Shown: positions 36,959 to 46,932, numbered from the stretch's first letter. The stretch: DNA of 64,000 bases from CAILUG01 sp038125665 (GCA_038125665.1 JAYPEI010000003.1:124001-188000), one strand, 5' to 3'. Made by a program: numbers and translations. The notes: generated by a model not told the origin, from the sequence alone.

Positions 36959-38866
36959 CTACCAAGCTAGCCCGTAATCGTCCCCATAATTGCTAGACCC
37001 TCCCATCAAAGTACCATGCTTAACATCCCGATAAATTGCATTAATTGGACCTGAAGATAGTTGCTCAAGTTCAATTCGATAACCCTTCTGGCTCAATGAA
37101 TAAAGAACTTCTTTTGGCGTATCAGTCCTCAAAATAATACGCCCAGGTTCACTGACTGTGGGTATGAACGAAGAATGAAGCTGATACGAATTAAAATTAG
37201 CAGCCTCTGTTGCTTGCTGAACATCCATACCGAATTCTACAACATTTAGAAAAAACTGGAGGAGGTTTTGCTCTTGTGTATCACCACCCTGTACTGCAAA
37301 AGACAAAACGGGTTGATCCCCTTGTAAGGCGATTGAAGGTGTCAAAGTTGCACGAGGTCTTTTGCCTGGCTGCATCAGGTTATAAGGATTATGCCCTTGC
37401 TCCATGACAAAACTCTGCATTCTCTGTGATAAACCAACTCCAGTACTACCAGCAATGTAGGCCGGCACCCAGCCTCCACTTGGCGTCATTGAAACTACCC
37501 ACCCCTCGGCGTCAGCTGACTGTATAGTTGTAGTCCCTGCATGAAATGCTTCATCTCGTGTTCTACCTGTTGGGATAGTTACAATTTCGTCTTTAACCTC
37601 AGGCTGACGAATTTTCCACTTTTGTAGTAATTCAACAAAGGGATTACTTTCACCTTGAAATGGATAGGGGTCACCTGGACGAACATTAGGGTCATTAAAT
37701 TCCATATCAATTAATGTTCTTCTTAGTGCTGCATAGTCTTTGCTCAGCAACCCTTTCAAGGGTTCCTCAGGAACAAAATAAGGATCTCCGTAGTAAAAGT
37801 CTCTGTCAGCAAATGAAAGATTCATCACCTGGTAAAGTAGATGAATGTACTCTGCCGAGTTATAACCTAAAGCTTTGAGATCGTAAGGCTCCAATAGGTT
37901 CAGCATTTGCAATAGCACTGGTCCTTGCACCCACGTATTTAATTTATAAACCGTATAATCCTTATAAGTGACTTTTACTGGATCTTCGATGTAAACCTGG
38001 TAATTAGCCAGATCCTGCATAGTAATCAGTCCTCCATCAGCTTGGACAGCTGATGCTAACTCCTCAGCAATGTCGCCACGATAAAAACGCTCATAAGCTG
38101 CCATGATGGCTTCTTTGCGATTTGCACCAGACTGCAGCGCCTGCCTTTCAGCTTCGACTAGTTTTTGAAATGTCTTGAGAAGGTTTTCCTGTCTAAAAAG
38201 CTCTCCGGGCACTGGCCATGGTGGTACTCCTAACTCTATCCTGTGAGGTAAAAATACTGAGGTAGATGTTTGCCATTGCTCCAAAAAAGGTTGATATCGG
38301 CGAATCTGATTAACCAAGTTTTCCTCTATAGGGAAACCCTCGGCCAGATCCATCGCTGGCGCCAGAACCTGTGCTAACGACATAGTGCCAAATTCTGCCA
38401 GCATAACCAAAAGTCCGCCTGGTGTTCCTGGCGTGACAGCCGCCAGGGGACCATATTCGGGCGGGTAGTCATAACCAAGCTGCCGATATTTCTCCGGAGT
38501 TGCCCCTGACGGGGCAACACCCAAAGCATTAATAGCGTAGACTTTTCTATCATTAGGGTTGTAGATAAGTGCTTGTGTCTCCCCTCCCCACCCCAAGGTA
38601 TCCCATATAGTCGCCGCTGCAGCTAGCATCCCACAGGCAGCATCTACAGCATTTCCACCTTGAACGAATAGTTGTGCACCCGCTGAGGCTGCCAATGGCT
38701 TTCCAGAAATAGCAACCCAATGCTTACCATGTAGAGGGGGTTTTAGAGAGGTCTTTGCCTCTTGTGCCAGTGTGATTGTGCTGATCATCAGCAAGATGAG
38801 ATGAAGAAATAGGCTGACTGGAAACATCATAAATTGAGTCCTTCGAGACAAATTTCGAATTAGCAA
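36959..38866 (-). CDS. Gamma-glutamyltransferase family protein
   Basis: The 635-residue precursor begins with a signal peptide (LFLHLILLMISTITLAQ). It contains GGNAVDAACGMLAAAATIW near residue 70 and a self-processing site near residue 442 (AGTTTIQSADAEGWVVSMT), where a Thr becomes the nucleophile. PSGGWVPAYIAGSTGVGLSQ follows. It would be a periplasmic Ntn-hydrolase that hydrolyses or transfers gamma-glutamyl groups. The sequence at the processing site is TTTIQ instead of the more usual TTHFS, so it may belong to a divergent branch acting on other substrates. It is monocistronic and abuts lptE. Confidence 0.88.
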   Translation of the reverse strand: MLIRNLSRRTQFMMFPVSLFLHLILLMISTITLAQEAKTSLKPPLHGKHWVAISGKPLAASAGAQLFVQGGNAVDAACGMLAAAATIWDTLGWGGETQALIYNPNDRKVYAINALGVAPSGATPEKYRQLGYDYPPEYGPLAAVTPGTPGGLLVMLAEFGTMSLAQVLAPAMDLAEGFPIEENLVNQIRRYQPFLEQWQTSTSVFLPHRIELGVPPWPVPGELFRQENLLKTFQKLVEAERQALQSGANRKEAIMAAYERFYRGDIAEELASAVQADGGLITMQDLANYQVYIEDPVKVTYKDYTVYKLNTWVQGPVLLQMLNLLEPYDLKALGYNSAEYIHLLYQVMNLSFADRDFYYGDPYFVPEEPLKGLLSKDYAALRRTLIDMEFNDPNVRPGDPYPFQGESNPFVELLQKWKIRQPEVKDEIVTIPTGRTRDEAFHAGTTTIQSADAEGWVVSMTPSGGWVPAYIAGSTGVGLSQRMQSFVMEQGHNPYNLMQPGKRPRATLTPSIALQGDQPVLSFAVQGGDTQEQNLLQFFLNVVEFGMDVQQATEAANFNSYQLHSSFIPTVSEPGRIILRTDTPKEVLYSLSQKGYRIELEQLSSGPINAIYRDVKHGTLMGGSSNYGDDYGLAW

Positions 38867-38973
38867 TCTTCTACTGCGCTAACGCATTTTGACGATAGCA
38901 CAAGTTGGCAATTAACAGAAAATACAGTTAAGCTTCGCCATTTTAAAAATCCTTAGCATGTTTCAGGAGCTGT

Positions 38974-39717
38974 ATGCCCATGGGAGCAAAAATCGTCTTT
39001 ACAATGGATAATCTGGGTGACGCAGCTGATTTATACCGAGGCAACATTCAAGCACCAAGAAAACGTGGTGAAAACCCCGCTTTTGATACAGGCTTCCCTT
39101 CTCTACTGAATCTCTTTAACCGTTATGAAATCCCTCTTACCTATTTTGTGGAGGGTTGGAGTGCTCGCGAATACCCAGATGCTATAGAACGGATCTTAGC
39201 GCAAGGTGCTGAACTTGGTATGCACGGATGGATACATGAGCGTTGGCTTGAGCAAAGCGATGCGAAGGTTGAGGATATTTGTCAACGTGCTCATACAAGC
39301 ATATTGCAAGCAAGTGGACTAGCTCCCAAGGTATTTCGAGCTCCAGGTGGTCACTCCTCAGTTTTTACACACAACTTACTTAAAACTATGGGTTACGATA
39401 TTGATGCCAGCATTACTGAAAATGAAAGCATGAGCCATGATAAAGATGGGTTTGCTTATGTTTCCTATCAGTGGCTAGGTGTGGACGCCTCTCATTGGTT
39501 GTGGGATCAATGCTCTGATGAAACTGCTACGGCAGCCTTCCATCGAGCTATAACTAATGCTAAAGAAAAGCAAGACTATCTGGTATTCATCTGGCACCCA
39601 CATGTCATGGGGCTATCAAAAGACCGATTAGCTGTAGGAGAACGAATCATTCAAACAGTGCTTAATGATAGTGAGCTTGATGTGGTCTCCTTACGACAGT
39701 TGGCTTTTCCTAACTAA
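38974..39717 (+). CDS. Polysaccharide deacetylase (NodB-like) family protein
   Basis: The 247-residue protein has a NodB fold with IVFTMDNLGDAADLYRG (motif 1, with one Asp kept), then LGMHGWIHERW (motif 2, His-x3-His), FRAPGGHSS (motif 3) and WHPHVMGLS near the C-terminus. No signal peptide is visible, so it is probably cytoplasmic. The motif-1 second Asp is Asn, which is common in PuuE/allantoinase-like members of the fold rather than chitin deacetylases. Its substrate is unknown. Two start codons two residues apart (38974 and 38980) are possible. It is monocistronic, with the mutarotase gene 141 nt downstream. Confidence 0.8.
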   Translation: MPMGAKIVFTMDNLGDAADLYRGNIQAPRKRGENPAFDTGFPSLLNLFNRYEIPLTYFVEGWSAREYPDAIERILAQGAELGMHGWIHERWLEQSDAKVEDICQRAHTSILQASGLAPKVFRAPGGHSSVFTHNLLKTMGYDIDASITENESMSHDKDGFAYVSYQWLGVDASHWLWDQCSDETATAAFHRAITNAKEKQDYLVFIWHPHVMGLSKDRLAVGERIIQTVLNDSELDVVSLRQLAFPN

Positions 39718-39735
39718 AGATCATTACTAGAAAAC

Positions 39736-39747
39736 CAGATTAATCTG
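39736..39747. repeat. 12-bp perfect palindrome before the mutarotase gene
   Basis: CAGATTAATCTG reads the same on both strands and lies between the deacetylase stop and the mutarotase start. It could be an operator or a remnant of a weak terminator. No T-run follows directly. Confidence 0.3.
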
Positions 39748-39858
39748 ACTTAACACTCTTTAACGAGTTATAGTCTGATCATTTTTTGAGAGCTCTTTAG
39801 GACTATCCGTTACAATACTTTATAATTATGCTGAGGCTTTTGTTGCTTACCAACCATC

Positions 39859-40653
39859 ATGACAACATCACTTTTAGTTCTTGAAAACCATAACATGAAG
39901 GCTATAGTTAGTCCGTTTGGGGCACAAGTAATCAGTTTTATACCGAAATCAGACAACCGTGACAGGCTGTTTACAAGTCCATTAGCCCTCTTTAATACCA
40001 GTAGTTCAATTCGTGGTGGCATTCCTATTTGCTGGCCATGGTTTGGTACCCGGACAGGTCTACCCACGCACGGTTATGCGCACAAGCGACTTTGGCAGAT
40101 GACGAATCTTGATGAGGGTAAAGAGCTGACTGTACTGAAGTTTGAACTATTTGATACTCGGGCTACTGAATTTGACTTCTGTGCAAAGCTAACGCTTGAG
40201 CTCAAACTAGATCGTAGCCTTGAGATGAAACTGACGACAACAAATACTGGTGTATCATCTTTAGATGTAGGCGCTGCATTTCATAATTATTTAGCCGTGA
40301 CGAATATCCAAAAAACGAATCTCGAGGGACTAGATGGAGAATACCTAGACAAGAATTTAAATTGGGCTTTGGGTGAAACTCCTATACCTTACAGTTTCTC
40401 AGCACCAACAGACAGAATACATCTTTCAACTGCAACTTCTTTACAACTGCTTGATTCGGGTAATGAAACCCAAATAAAAGCTGAGGGTCACGACAGCTAT
40501 ATTGTATGGAATCCATGGATAGGTTGCGAAAAGCAATTCACAGATCTAAGTGCTGATTCATATCAGTACTTTCTCTGTGTGGAAACTGGACTGACACAAG
40601 GATATAAACTACTACCAGGAGCAAGTGTCGATTTATGGCAGCAAATCACCTAA
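39859..40653 (+). CDS. D-hexose-6-phosphate mutarotase (aldose 1-epimerase family, YeaD-like)
   Basis: The 264-residue protein has the galactose mutarotase beta-sandwich. IRGGIPICWPWFGTRTGLPTHGYAHKRLW near residues 53-82 is diagnostic of the YeaD type, with the conserved His. YIVWNPWIGCEKQFTDLSADSYQYFLCVETG near the C-terminus contains the catalytic Glu. It interconverts alpha and beta anomers of hexose 6-phosphates. No glycolytic genes are adjacent. It is convergent with the DEAD-box helicase gene with 13 nt between stops. Confidence 0.88.
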   Translation: MTTSLLVLENHNMKAIVSPFGAQVISFIPKSDNRDRLFTSPLALFNTSSSIRGGIPICWPWFGTRTGLPTHGYAHKRLWQMTNLDEGKELTVLKFELFDTRATEFDFCAKLTLELKLDRSLEMKLTTTNTGVSSLDVGAAFHNYLAVTNIQKTNLEGLDGEYLDKNLNWALGETPIPYSFSAPTDRIHLSTATSLQLLDSGNETQIKAEGHDSYIVWNPWIGCEKQFTDLSADSYQYFLCVETGLTQGYKLLPGASVDLWQQIT

Positions 40654-40666
40654 GTTTGGGCGATCT

Positions 40667-42598
40667 TTAATTTTTTTTGTGACGAGTTCTCACTTTGCTT
40701 TTGTGCCTCTCATCACCAGATTTTTTGTCTAGGATAGTGTGATGCTTATTACGTTTATCTTGCGGAAAAGCGCTTCGATGGTGTTTCTTATCCCTTGCCT
40801 TATTATGATGTCCTTCGAAGGGACCTGCTGTATGAAGATTTAGCTTTAGCTGACGATCTCCGCACCAGACGCTTTTTAAATGATGGTAAATATCTGATGG
40901 CATACCTTGTGGTAAATCCACCACAGAGTAATCATCAAAAATCTGAATTCTTCCAATGAATTTACTATCAAGACCTGCTTCATTAGCGATTGCACCAACT
41001 ATGTTATTGGGTTTGGCGCCATGAACATAACCCACCTCAATTCGATAGCGATCTTGCCCAGATGGTACTTCACCCTCAGGTGAGGTAGGTCGATCTAATG
41101 GACGAGCTCTAGGCCCTTTTTCAGTACTTACAGATTTATCACATTTATCTGAACCAGCTTGGCGTTCTTTACTCCAATTTTTTTCTCTTTTATCTCCTCG
41201 CTCGAATCGCTCTGATTTTTCTCCTCGATCTCCTCTGGGCTTATTTTCTTTACGCCTTGACGGGGCCAGATTCTTGGGTGAAGTCAGGAACAGAGATTGA
41301 TCTCCCTGCAGCATAGCCGCTAAAGCTGCAGCAATTTCACGACTTGGTACGTTATGTTCAACTTCAAAACGATCAACAAGAGTTTGAAATTCTTGTAATT
41401 CACCAGCAGCTAAAGTATCGCTTATCTTTTGCATAAAACGAGCTACACGTTGATCATTAATATACTCAGTTGTTGGTAACTCAAGCACATCAATTTTTTT
41501 TCGAGTTGCTTTTTCAATAGCATGAAGTAAGCGTTGTTCACGAGGGGCTATAAAGAGAATGGCATCACCATTCTTTCCTGCACGGCCGGTTCGGCCAATT
41601 CGATGAATATAAGTTTCAACGTCGTAAGGAATGTCATAATTGATAACATGAGTAATTCGCTCAACATCCAATCCACGTGCAGCAACATCAGTAGCTACCA
41701 AAATATCTAAGCGGCTTTGCTTGAGTTTTTCTACCGTTTTTTCGCGTAACTGCTGGCTCATATCACCATTTAAGGCAGCAGCAGCAAATCCTCGAGCGGA
41801 AAGTTTATCTGCGAGTTCTTGAGTCGCAGTCTTTGTCCGAACAAAAATGATCATTGCATTGAATGGTTCAGCTTCTAGAATTCGAGTCAGTGCATCTAGC
41901 TTGTTTATACCCCGCACTGCCCAGTAACGTTGTCGAATGGTCTCGGCCGAAACTGTTTTGTTAGCAATACTGACTTCTGCGGGGTTTTGAAGATGTTGCT
42001 GAGCTATCTTTCTGATTGGAGCTGGCATGGTCGCTGAAAAAAGTGCCACTTGTTTTTCAGCCGGCGTTTGCTCCAGAATCCAGTCAACATCATCGATGAA
42101 ACCCATTCGAAGCATCTCATCGGCTTCATCGAGCACCAGAGTAGTCAACCCCTCTAAGGATAGTGACTTGCGACGCAGATGATCCATGACTCTTCCTGGA
42201 GTACCCACAACCACTTGCGCACCTCTGCGCAAACCTTGAAGTTGTGTACGGTAATCCCCCCCGCCATAGAGTGGGACCACATGGAATCCTTTCAGGAGAC
42301 TTGCATAGCGTTGGAAAGCCTCACTCACCTGAATGGCAAGTTCACGAGTCGGGGTTAATACTAGAGCGCGAACACCTGTATCACCTTTTTCTAAACGACT
42401 TAGAATAGGCAGTGCAAATGCTGCTGTTTTGCCTGTCCCCGTTTGAGCTTGGCCTATAACATCACGACCCTCAAGTAGCAAAGGAATAGTTTGTGCCTGG
42501 ATAGGCGAGGGGGTTTCGTAGCCAACAGCATTTAGAGCTTGCAGTATAGAAGTGCTCAGTCCAAGACTATTGAATTCCAGAGGGGAAATGTCACTCAT
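40667..42598 (-). CDS. deaD: DEAD-box RNA helicase DeaD/CsdA
   Basis: The helicase core includes the Q-motif region (SLGLSTSILQALNAVGYETPSPIQ), AQTGTGKT near 55, DEAD near 156, SAT near 190 and HRIGRTGR near 336. The C-terminal extension has a charged linker (about 445-515) and an RNA-binding DbpA-like domain (YRIEVGYVHGAKPNNIVGAI). A basic Lys/Arg/His tail ends the protein. This layout (643 residues) is that of cold-shock DeaD/CsdA, which helps ribosome assembly and mRNA turnover. A 539-nt untranslated region lies upstream, consistent with the long regulatory leader of deaD in Escherichia coli. Confidence 0.95.
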   Translation of the reverse strand: MSDISPLEFNSLGLSTSILQALNAVGYETPSPIQAQTIPLLLEGRDVIGQAQTGTGKTAAFALPILSRLEKGDTGVRALVLTPTRELAIQVSEAFQRYASLLKGFHVVPLYGGGDYRTQLQGLRRGAQVVVGTPGRVMDHLRRKSLSLEGLTTLVLDEADEMLRMGFIDDVDWILEQTPAEKQVALFSATMPAPIRKIAQQHLQNPAEVSIANKTVSAETIRQRYWAVRGINKLDALTRILEAEPFNAMIIFVRTKTATQELADKLSARGFAAAALNGDMSQQLREKTVEKLKQSRLDILVATDVAARGLDVERITHVINYDIPYDVETYIHRIGRTGRAGKNGDAILFIAPREQRLLHAIEKATRKKIDVLELPTTEYINDQRVARFMQKISDTLAAGELQEFQTLVDRFEVEHNVPSREIAAALAAMLQGDQSLFLTSPKNLAPSRRKENKPRGDRGEKSERFERGDKREKNWSKERQAGSDKCDKSVSTEKGPRARPLDRPTSPEGEVPSGQDRYRIEVGYVHGAKPNNIVGAIANEAGLDSKFIGRIQIFDDYSVVDLPQGMPSDIYHHLKSVWCGDRQLKLNLHTAGPFEGHHNKARDKKHHRSAFPQDKRNKHHTILDKKSGDERHKSKVRTRHKKN

Positions 42599-43137
42599 AT
42601 AGTGGGTTCACTTGCAAAGGGGGTGCAGTATAGACCAATTCCTAATTGGAACAAGTTATTTTGAAGCTTATGAATCATTTTAACCTCTTTGATGAAAGAT
42701 TATGGCTAATACGAGTATTCCACGTATTCAACTTGAGTATGCTTGTTCCATTATTATGAACTTTAAGGAAGGTATTGATTTCAAGGGCCCTCGAAGCGGT
42801 AAGGGCAATGTGCTCCTATGAAAGGCGAAATAGCGGTCCTCTACTACGAGGAGAGCTAGTCCCATATTCCGGAGATGACTATGCAATGCAATGTTCAAAT
42901 ATATTTCTGAGGATATTAAAATAAATACAAACTACATTTTGAAAACCCATGATGATACTAGGATTTACCTAAACAAACGTGGATACTTTAAATGAGATGC
43001 AGATCTAGAACATTCAGAATTTATTCACTACAGGGTGCTATAGTTCCTAGCACTAACAAGTTAAAAAACAATGAGGGTGAACTATAAGAAAAGTCTTGTA
43101 GCAGATCTAGTTATCAGTACACACGCTTGTAAGTACT
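42599..43137. other. 539-nt intergenic region upstream of deaD
   Basis: No gene is visible in any frame. It contains a short inverted repeat GCCCT/AGGGC (42787-42791 and 42802-42806) and a small TCCTC/GAGGA hairpin (about 42837-42854). The region lies 5' of deaD in the direction of its transcription, so a long structured leader is the simplest explanation. Eroded sequence cannot be excluded. Confidence 0.5.
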
Positions 43138-43719
43138 CTAGCCAGCGAACCAAGACTCCAATTCTTCTAATAAAGAGGCGACTGTCTCTGGCTTATCGCT
43201 ACCAGGCATTGTCAGATTAGGTTCATAGCCTTTCATGTGAAGACTCCAGCACAAATTTCTATAAGAAGGCCGAAAACGCGCGTAGAGTTCATCAGGCATA
43301 CGTGCACAGTCGCCTGAACGAGCCGGGACGAGCTCGTCCCGGCGATATATTGCCTGAAAACTCATGAGACCCCAAGATCCTGCTCGCTTATCAACTTTAT
43401 AATAAAACTGACTGTAGGCACTTAAAGTAAATTCCTTTTCATCAATTACTGTGGGAATGTCGATGATTCCACCTAGAGTTGCTAATGCCCTATTACCATT
43501 GATATTGACCAGAATAGGATCTAGCCGATGAGTAGCCTTCATACCCCTTGCCGCCATATCTTTGGAGCCTTCAACAAAGTCCTTTGCTGAGCCTTGAATC
43601 CAAGAGATATCTATGTGTGCATCCTCACGAAAACAGCATAGCATTTGCTCCCACAGGCCAAAGTCTCGGCTATAACGTTCACGCAGAATAAGCTGCTGAA
43701 TCTCAGAACAGTCATCCAT
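43138..43719 (-). CDS. SnoaL/NTF2-like protein paired with molybdenum hydroxylase
   Basis: This 193-residue protein has a SnoaL_4-type fold. It shows EIQQLILRERYSRDFGLWEQMLCCFREDAHIDISWIQGSAKDF, then HRLDPILVNINGNRALATLGGII, and later FYYKVDKRAGSWGLMSFQAIYRRDELVP. Relatives are annotated as aromatic-ring-hydroxylating dioxygenase beta-like or nuclear transport factor 2 family proteins. It is 4 nt downstream of the molybdopterin-binding oxidoreductase gene in the same direction, so the two form an operon. A role in handling the hydroxylase product is inferred from this pairing only. Confidence 0.78.
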   Translation of the reverse strand: MDDCSEIQQLILRERYSRDFGLWEQMLCCFREDAHIDISWIQGSAKDFVEGSKDMAARGMKATHRLDPILVNINGNRALATLGGIIDIPTVIDEKEFTLSAYSQFYYKVDKRAGSWGLMSFQAIYRRDELVPARSGDCARMPDELYARFRPSYRNLCWSLHMKGYEPNLTMPGSDKPETVASLLEELESWFAG

Positions 43720-43723
43720 TATC

Positions 43724-45877
43724 TTAGCCTATCAATTCACGCGAAAATGGGAGACGACGAATTCGTTGTCCTGTTAGTTGGTACCACGCGTTCGCTATTG
43801 CTGGTCCTATAACAGGAGTTGCCGGTTCACCAATACCTGTTGGATCGGCTTGTGAGGGCACGATAACAACATCAATCTTAGGAGCTTGATGCAGACGCAC
43901 CACAGGATAATCATGGAAGTTGCTCGTCTGGACTCTTCCTTTTTCGATGGTAATTTCTCCCATCAAAGCCGCACTCATACCCATCATAATGGCACTTTCA
44001 ACTTGTGCCTCGATGATATGTGGATTGATCGCAATACCAATGTCAATGACACAAGTAACACTTACCACTTTAGGCAAGCCGGCTTGATCTTTCGTGACCT
44101 CCACAATTTGTGCCACACGCCCACTAAACGCTTCATTATAGGCAAAACCAGCAGCAATCCCCTCTGGTAACTGCTTACCCCAACCATATCGTTCGGCACA
44201 GATTTGTATCACATTCTTTGCTCTCACATCTTCCATTAGAGCTAAACGCCCCTCAATGGGATCCTGGCCAGTTGCCTCTAGCAACTCATCCATGAAAGTT
44301 TCTTTCGAGTAAGCAGTATGGGTATGACTGACAGAGCGCCATGACAGACATGGCACCCCGGATTCTGCCATATGGTAATCCATACTTGTGTTAGGCACTC
44401 CATAGGGCAAGAGATTAGCACCCTCTATAGCCAGAGGATCTACATCGTTCTGTACCATGAAGCCCAGGAAGGTTCCTTTTACAAAGGACTGACCAACTAA
44501 TCGACTTTCCCATGCCGTTATAGTCCCGTTGCCATCAAGAGCCGCTCGAAGTCGATGTACAAAAAGTGGACGATAGAAACCAGCTCTCATATCGTCTTCT
44601 CGAGTATAAATCAGTTTAATTGGATAACGGCCGTCAGTGGCTTTCACGATGGTGGCTGTTTCCCATTCCATATCATTCACAAAGTTGGCTTTCCTTCCAA
44701 AACCACCGCCCGCGTAAAGATTAATAATGGAGACATTTTCTTCAGGAATTCCCAAGGTTTCTGCGACACGAGATTGCTCCATAGAAGGCATCTGGGTACC
44801 TGATCGCAACACAGCGTTGGTGCCATCAAATTCAATAGTGCAGTTCACAGGCTCCATACACGCATGTGCGAGATATGGAAAGACAAATTCTGACTCTATA
44901 ACTTTGGAGGCTGCAGCGAAGGCAGCTTCAGTGTCTCCTCGTTGTTCGAAAGGTGCGCCAGGAATAGTCAACAAAGATCTGTAGTCACTTATTATTTCTT
45001 CAGTGCCACGGAGTTCTGCTTCACTTTCATCCCATTGGGTCTCAAGTAGTTGACGTCCACGCATAGCTCCCCAGGTTGTCTTTGCTAGTACTGCGACTCC
45101 ACGGGGAATTTCAACGACTTCAACGACATCAGGAATAGTAAGAGCTTTTGAGGCATCGAAACTAACAAGTTTAGCCCCGAAGCTTGGAGCGTGGGCAACC
45201 ACAGCAACAAGCTGGCCAGCCGTTTGAATGTCTTGTGTGTAAATTGCTTTCCCTGTTGATTTTTCAAGGCTATCCACTTTGGGCAAGCTTTGGCCGATCA
45301 GGGTGAACTCGGAGGGGTCTTTCAAGCTTACTGTATCTGGCACTTTTTGCTGATTGGCAGCCTCAGCCAGTTCGCCAAAGGTTGCGCTATGCCCAGACTC
45401 ATCACTGACAATTCCTTTGCTAACAGTTATCTCCTTAGGAGACACCTTCCAGCGCTCTGCAGCGGCAGCTACAAGCATCGCTCTTGCTGTGGCACCCACT
45501 TGCCGGTACTGAATCCATGCGTTAGGGATACTCATGGATCCCCCCGTACCCTGGACACCAAGCATTAAATGAGCATAAATCTTAACATTTGCGGGAGCAG
45601 CAACAACACCAATCTGCGACCAGTCTGCATCAAGCTCATCACCTAAAATAGTGGCAAGCCCTGTATAAACCCCCTGCCCCATCTCTGTATGTTTTGAAAT
45701 CACAGTAACTGTGTTATCCGGAGCAATATGTACAAAAGCACTAGGTGGAGCCTCAGGGATTTCCAAAGCTTGTCCTTGCACTCCCCTAGGTAATAAATGA
45801 AAACCTAAGGTCAGCCCCGTTCCAAGAGTTGCGGAGATCTGAAGGAATTGGCGACGATTTAGCGGTGCACTTGTCAT
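43724..45877 (-). CDS. Molybdopterin-binding hydroxylase large subunit (isoquinoline 1-oxidoreductase beta-like)
   Basis: The 717-residue protein begins with a Tat signal (NRRQFLQISATLGTGLTLGF), so it is exported folded. It contains GGGFGRKANFVNDMEWE near residue 390 and a C-terminal GIGEPATPVIGPAIANAWYQLTG, which contain the molybdenum cofactor contacts and the catalytic Glu of the xanthine oxidase family. The Tat leader and length match IorB/aldehyde dehydrogenase-type periplasmic enzymes. The usual small 2Fe-2S subunit and cytochrome c subunit genes are not adjacent. The neighbour is a SnoaL-like protein. Its substrate (N-heterocycle or aldehyde) is unknown. Confidence 0.92.
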   Translation of the reverse strand: MTSAPLNRRQFLQISATLGTGLTLGFHLLPRGVQGQALEIPEAPPSAFVHIAPDNTVTVISKHTEMGQGVYTGLATILGDELDADWSQIGVVAAPANVKIYAHLMLGVQGTGGSMSIPNAWIQYRQVGATARAMLVAAAAERWKVSPKEITVSKGIVSDESGHSATFGELAEAANQQKVPDTVSLKDPSEFTLIGQSLPKVDSLEKSTGKAIYTQDIQTAGQLVAVVAHAPSFGAKLVSFDASKALTIPDVVEVVEIPRGVAVLAKTTWGAMRGRQLLETQWDESEAELRGTEEIISDYRSLLTIPGAPFEQRGDTEAAFAAASKVIESEFVFPYLAHACMEPVNCTIEFDGTNAVLRSGTQMPSMEQSRVAETLGIPEENVSIINLYAGGGFGRKANFVNDMEWETATIVKATDGRYPIKLIYTREDDMRAGFYRPLFVHRLRAALDGNGTITAWESRLVGQSFVKGTFLGFMVQNDVDPLAIEGANLLPYGVPNTSMDYHMAESGVPCLSWRSVSHTHTAYSKETFMDELLEATGQDPIEGRLALMEDVRAKNVIQICAERYGWGKQLPEGIAAGFAYNEAFSGRVAQIVEVTKDQAGLPKVVSVTCVIDIGIAINPHIIEAQVESAIMMGMSAALMGEITIEKGRVQTSNFHDYPVVRLHQAPKIDVVIVPSQADPTGIGEPATPVIGPAIANAWYQLTGQRIRRLPFSRELIG

Positions 45878-46017
45878 GGGTGGCTCCTAGATAATTCCTT
45901 ATAATTTCAGAAATATTAACCCAAATGGGATAAATTTTCTCTCCCTCTTAGCTTTGACATTCAGGTAGACTTTTCAACACCAAATAATTTGAATGAAATT
46001 GGCACAGGAAACAAGAT

Positions 46018-46932
46018 ATGTTGACCATACTGGAGCAATTACTACCAATCTTCGCCAGCTTCTCATTGGGCGTTTTGCTTCGATATAAAGGCTTGGCTAA
46101 CAGGGATCAGGGTGATTTTCTCTTAAGACTTGTGTTCTTTGTCTGCCTTCCCCTATTGATACTGCTTTCGGTATCTCAACTAGACTTTACCGTTGACAAA
46201 GTAGTCCTGCCTTTACTCAACATTCTAGTCAATGTCATTGCCATGCTGGCCGCTTGGATGTTGGGACTTCTGTTAAAAATGAACCAGCGATCCCTTGGTA
46301 CACTTCTGGTAGGAACGGCAATAGTGAACAATGCCTTTATGTTCCCTTTTACTCAATATCTGTATGGGGATGAAGGCTTTGCCGATGCTATTTTGTGGGA
46401 TTTTGGTAATGCATTGTTCATGTCTACCGTAGTCTATGTGATAGCTTTCCGTTATGGGGGAGAACACCAGCAAGGCTGGGGTATGTTATTAAAAATATTA
46501 AAGTCACCCTTAGTATGGTCCCTATTGGTGTCGGTTGGCTTCGCGCTCACGTATACACGTCTGCCATTGACCTTTGTCACCATGCTAAGCCCATTAGCTC
46601 AGTTGACTTCACCTCTCATACTAATAGGTTTAGGCATCCTTAGCTCACCCCGTGTTGACAATCCTTTACTCAGCTTTTCAACTATAGGACTGCGAATGGC
46701 ATTAGGCTTGCTCGTTGGGATAGTGCTAGCCACAGCGTTTGGTCTAGAGGGTAACACTTTTAAGGTGGTTGCGCTTTGTAGTGGCGCCCCTATAGGCTTT
46801 AACGCAGTTACTCTATGCTCGATGTCAAAACTAGATGCCGAAAGCTCCGCCTCGGCGACTTCTATATCAGTCTTACTTGGCCTCATATGGATTCCCTTAC
46901 TCGCATTGTTTATTGAGACTATAGCACCCTGA
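46018..46932 (+). CDS. AEC family transporter (second copy)
   Basis: The 304-residue membrane protein has about ten helices in two bundles. It begins LTILEQLLPIFASFSLGVLLRYKGLA and has KLDAESSASATSISVLLGLIWIPLL at the end, with APIGFNAVTLCSM near residue 258, equivalent to the PVGINAY motif of the other AEC protein. It is related to but distinct from the protein at 28031-28972. It is monocistronic, upstream of the OsmC-like gene in the same direction (106 nt). The substrate is not known. Confidence 0.85.
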   Translation: MLTILEQLLPIFASFSLGVLLRYKGLANRDQGDFLLRLVFFVCLPLLILLSVSQLDFTVDKVVLPLLNILVNVIAMLAAWMLGLLLKMNQRSLGTLLVGTAIVNNAFMFPFTQYLYGDEGFADAILWDFGNALFMSTVVYVIAFRYGGEHQQGWGMLLKILKSPLVWSLLVSVGFALTYTRLPLTFVTMLSPLAQLTSPLILIGLGILSSPRVDNPLLSFSTIGLRMALGLLVGIVLATAFGLEGNTFKVVALCSGAPIGFNAVTLCSMSKLDAESSASATSISVLLGLIWIPLLALFIETIAP

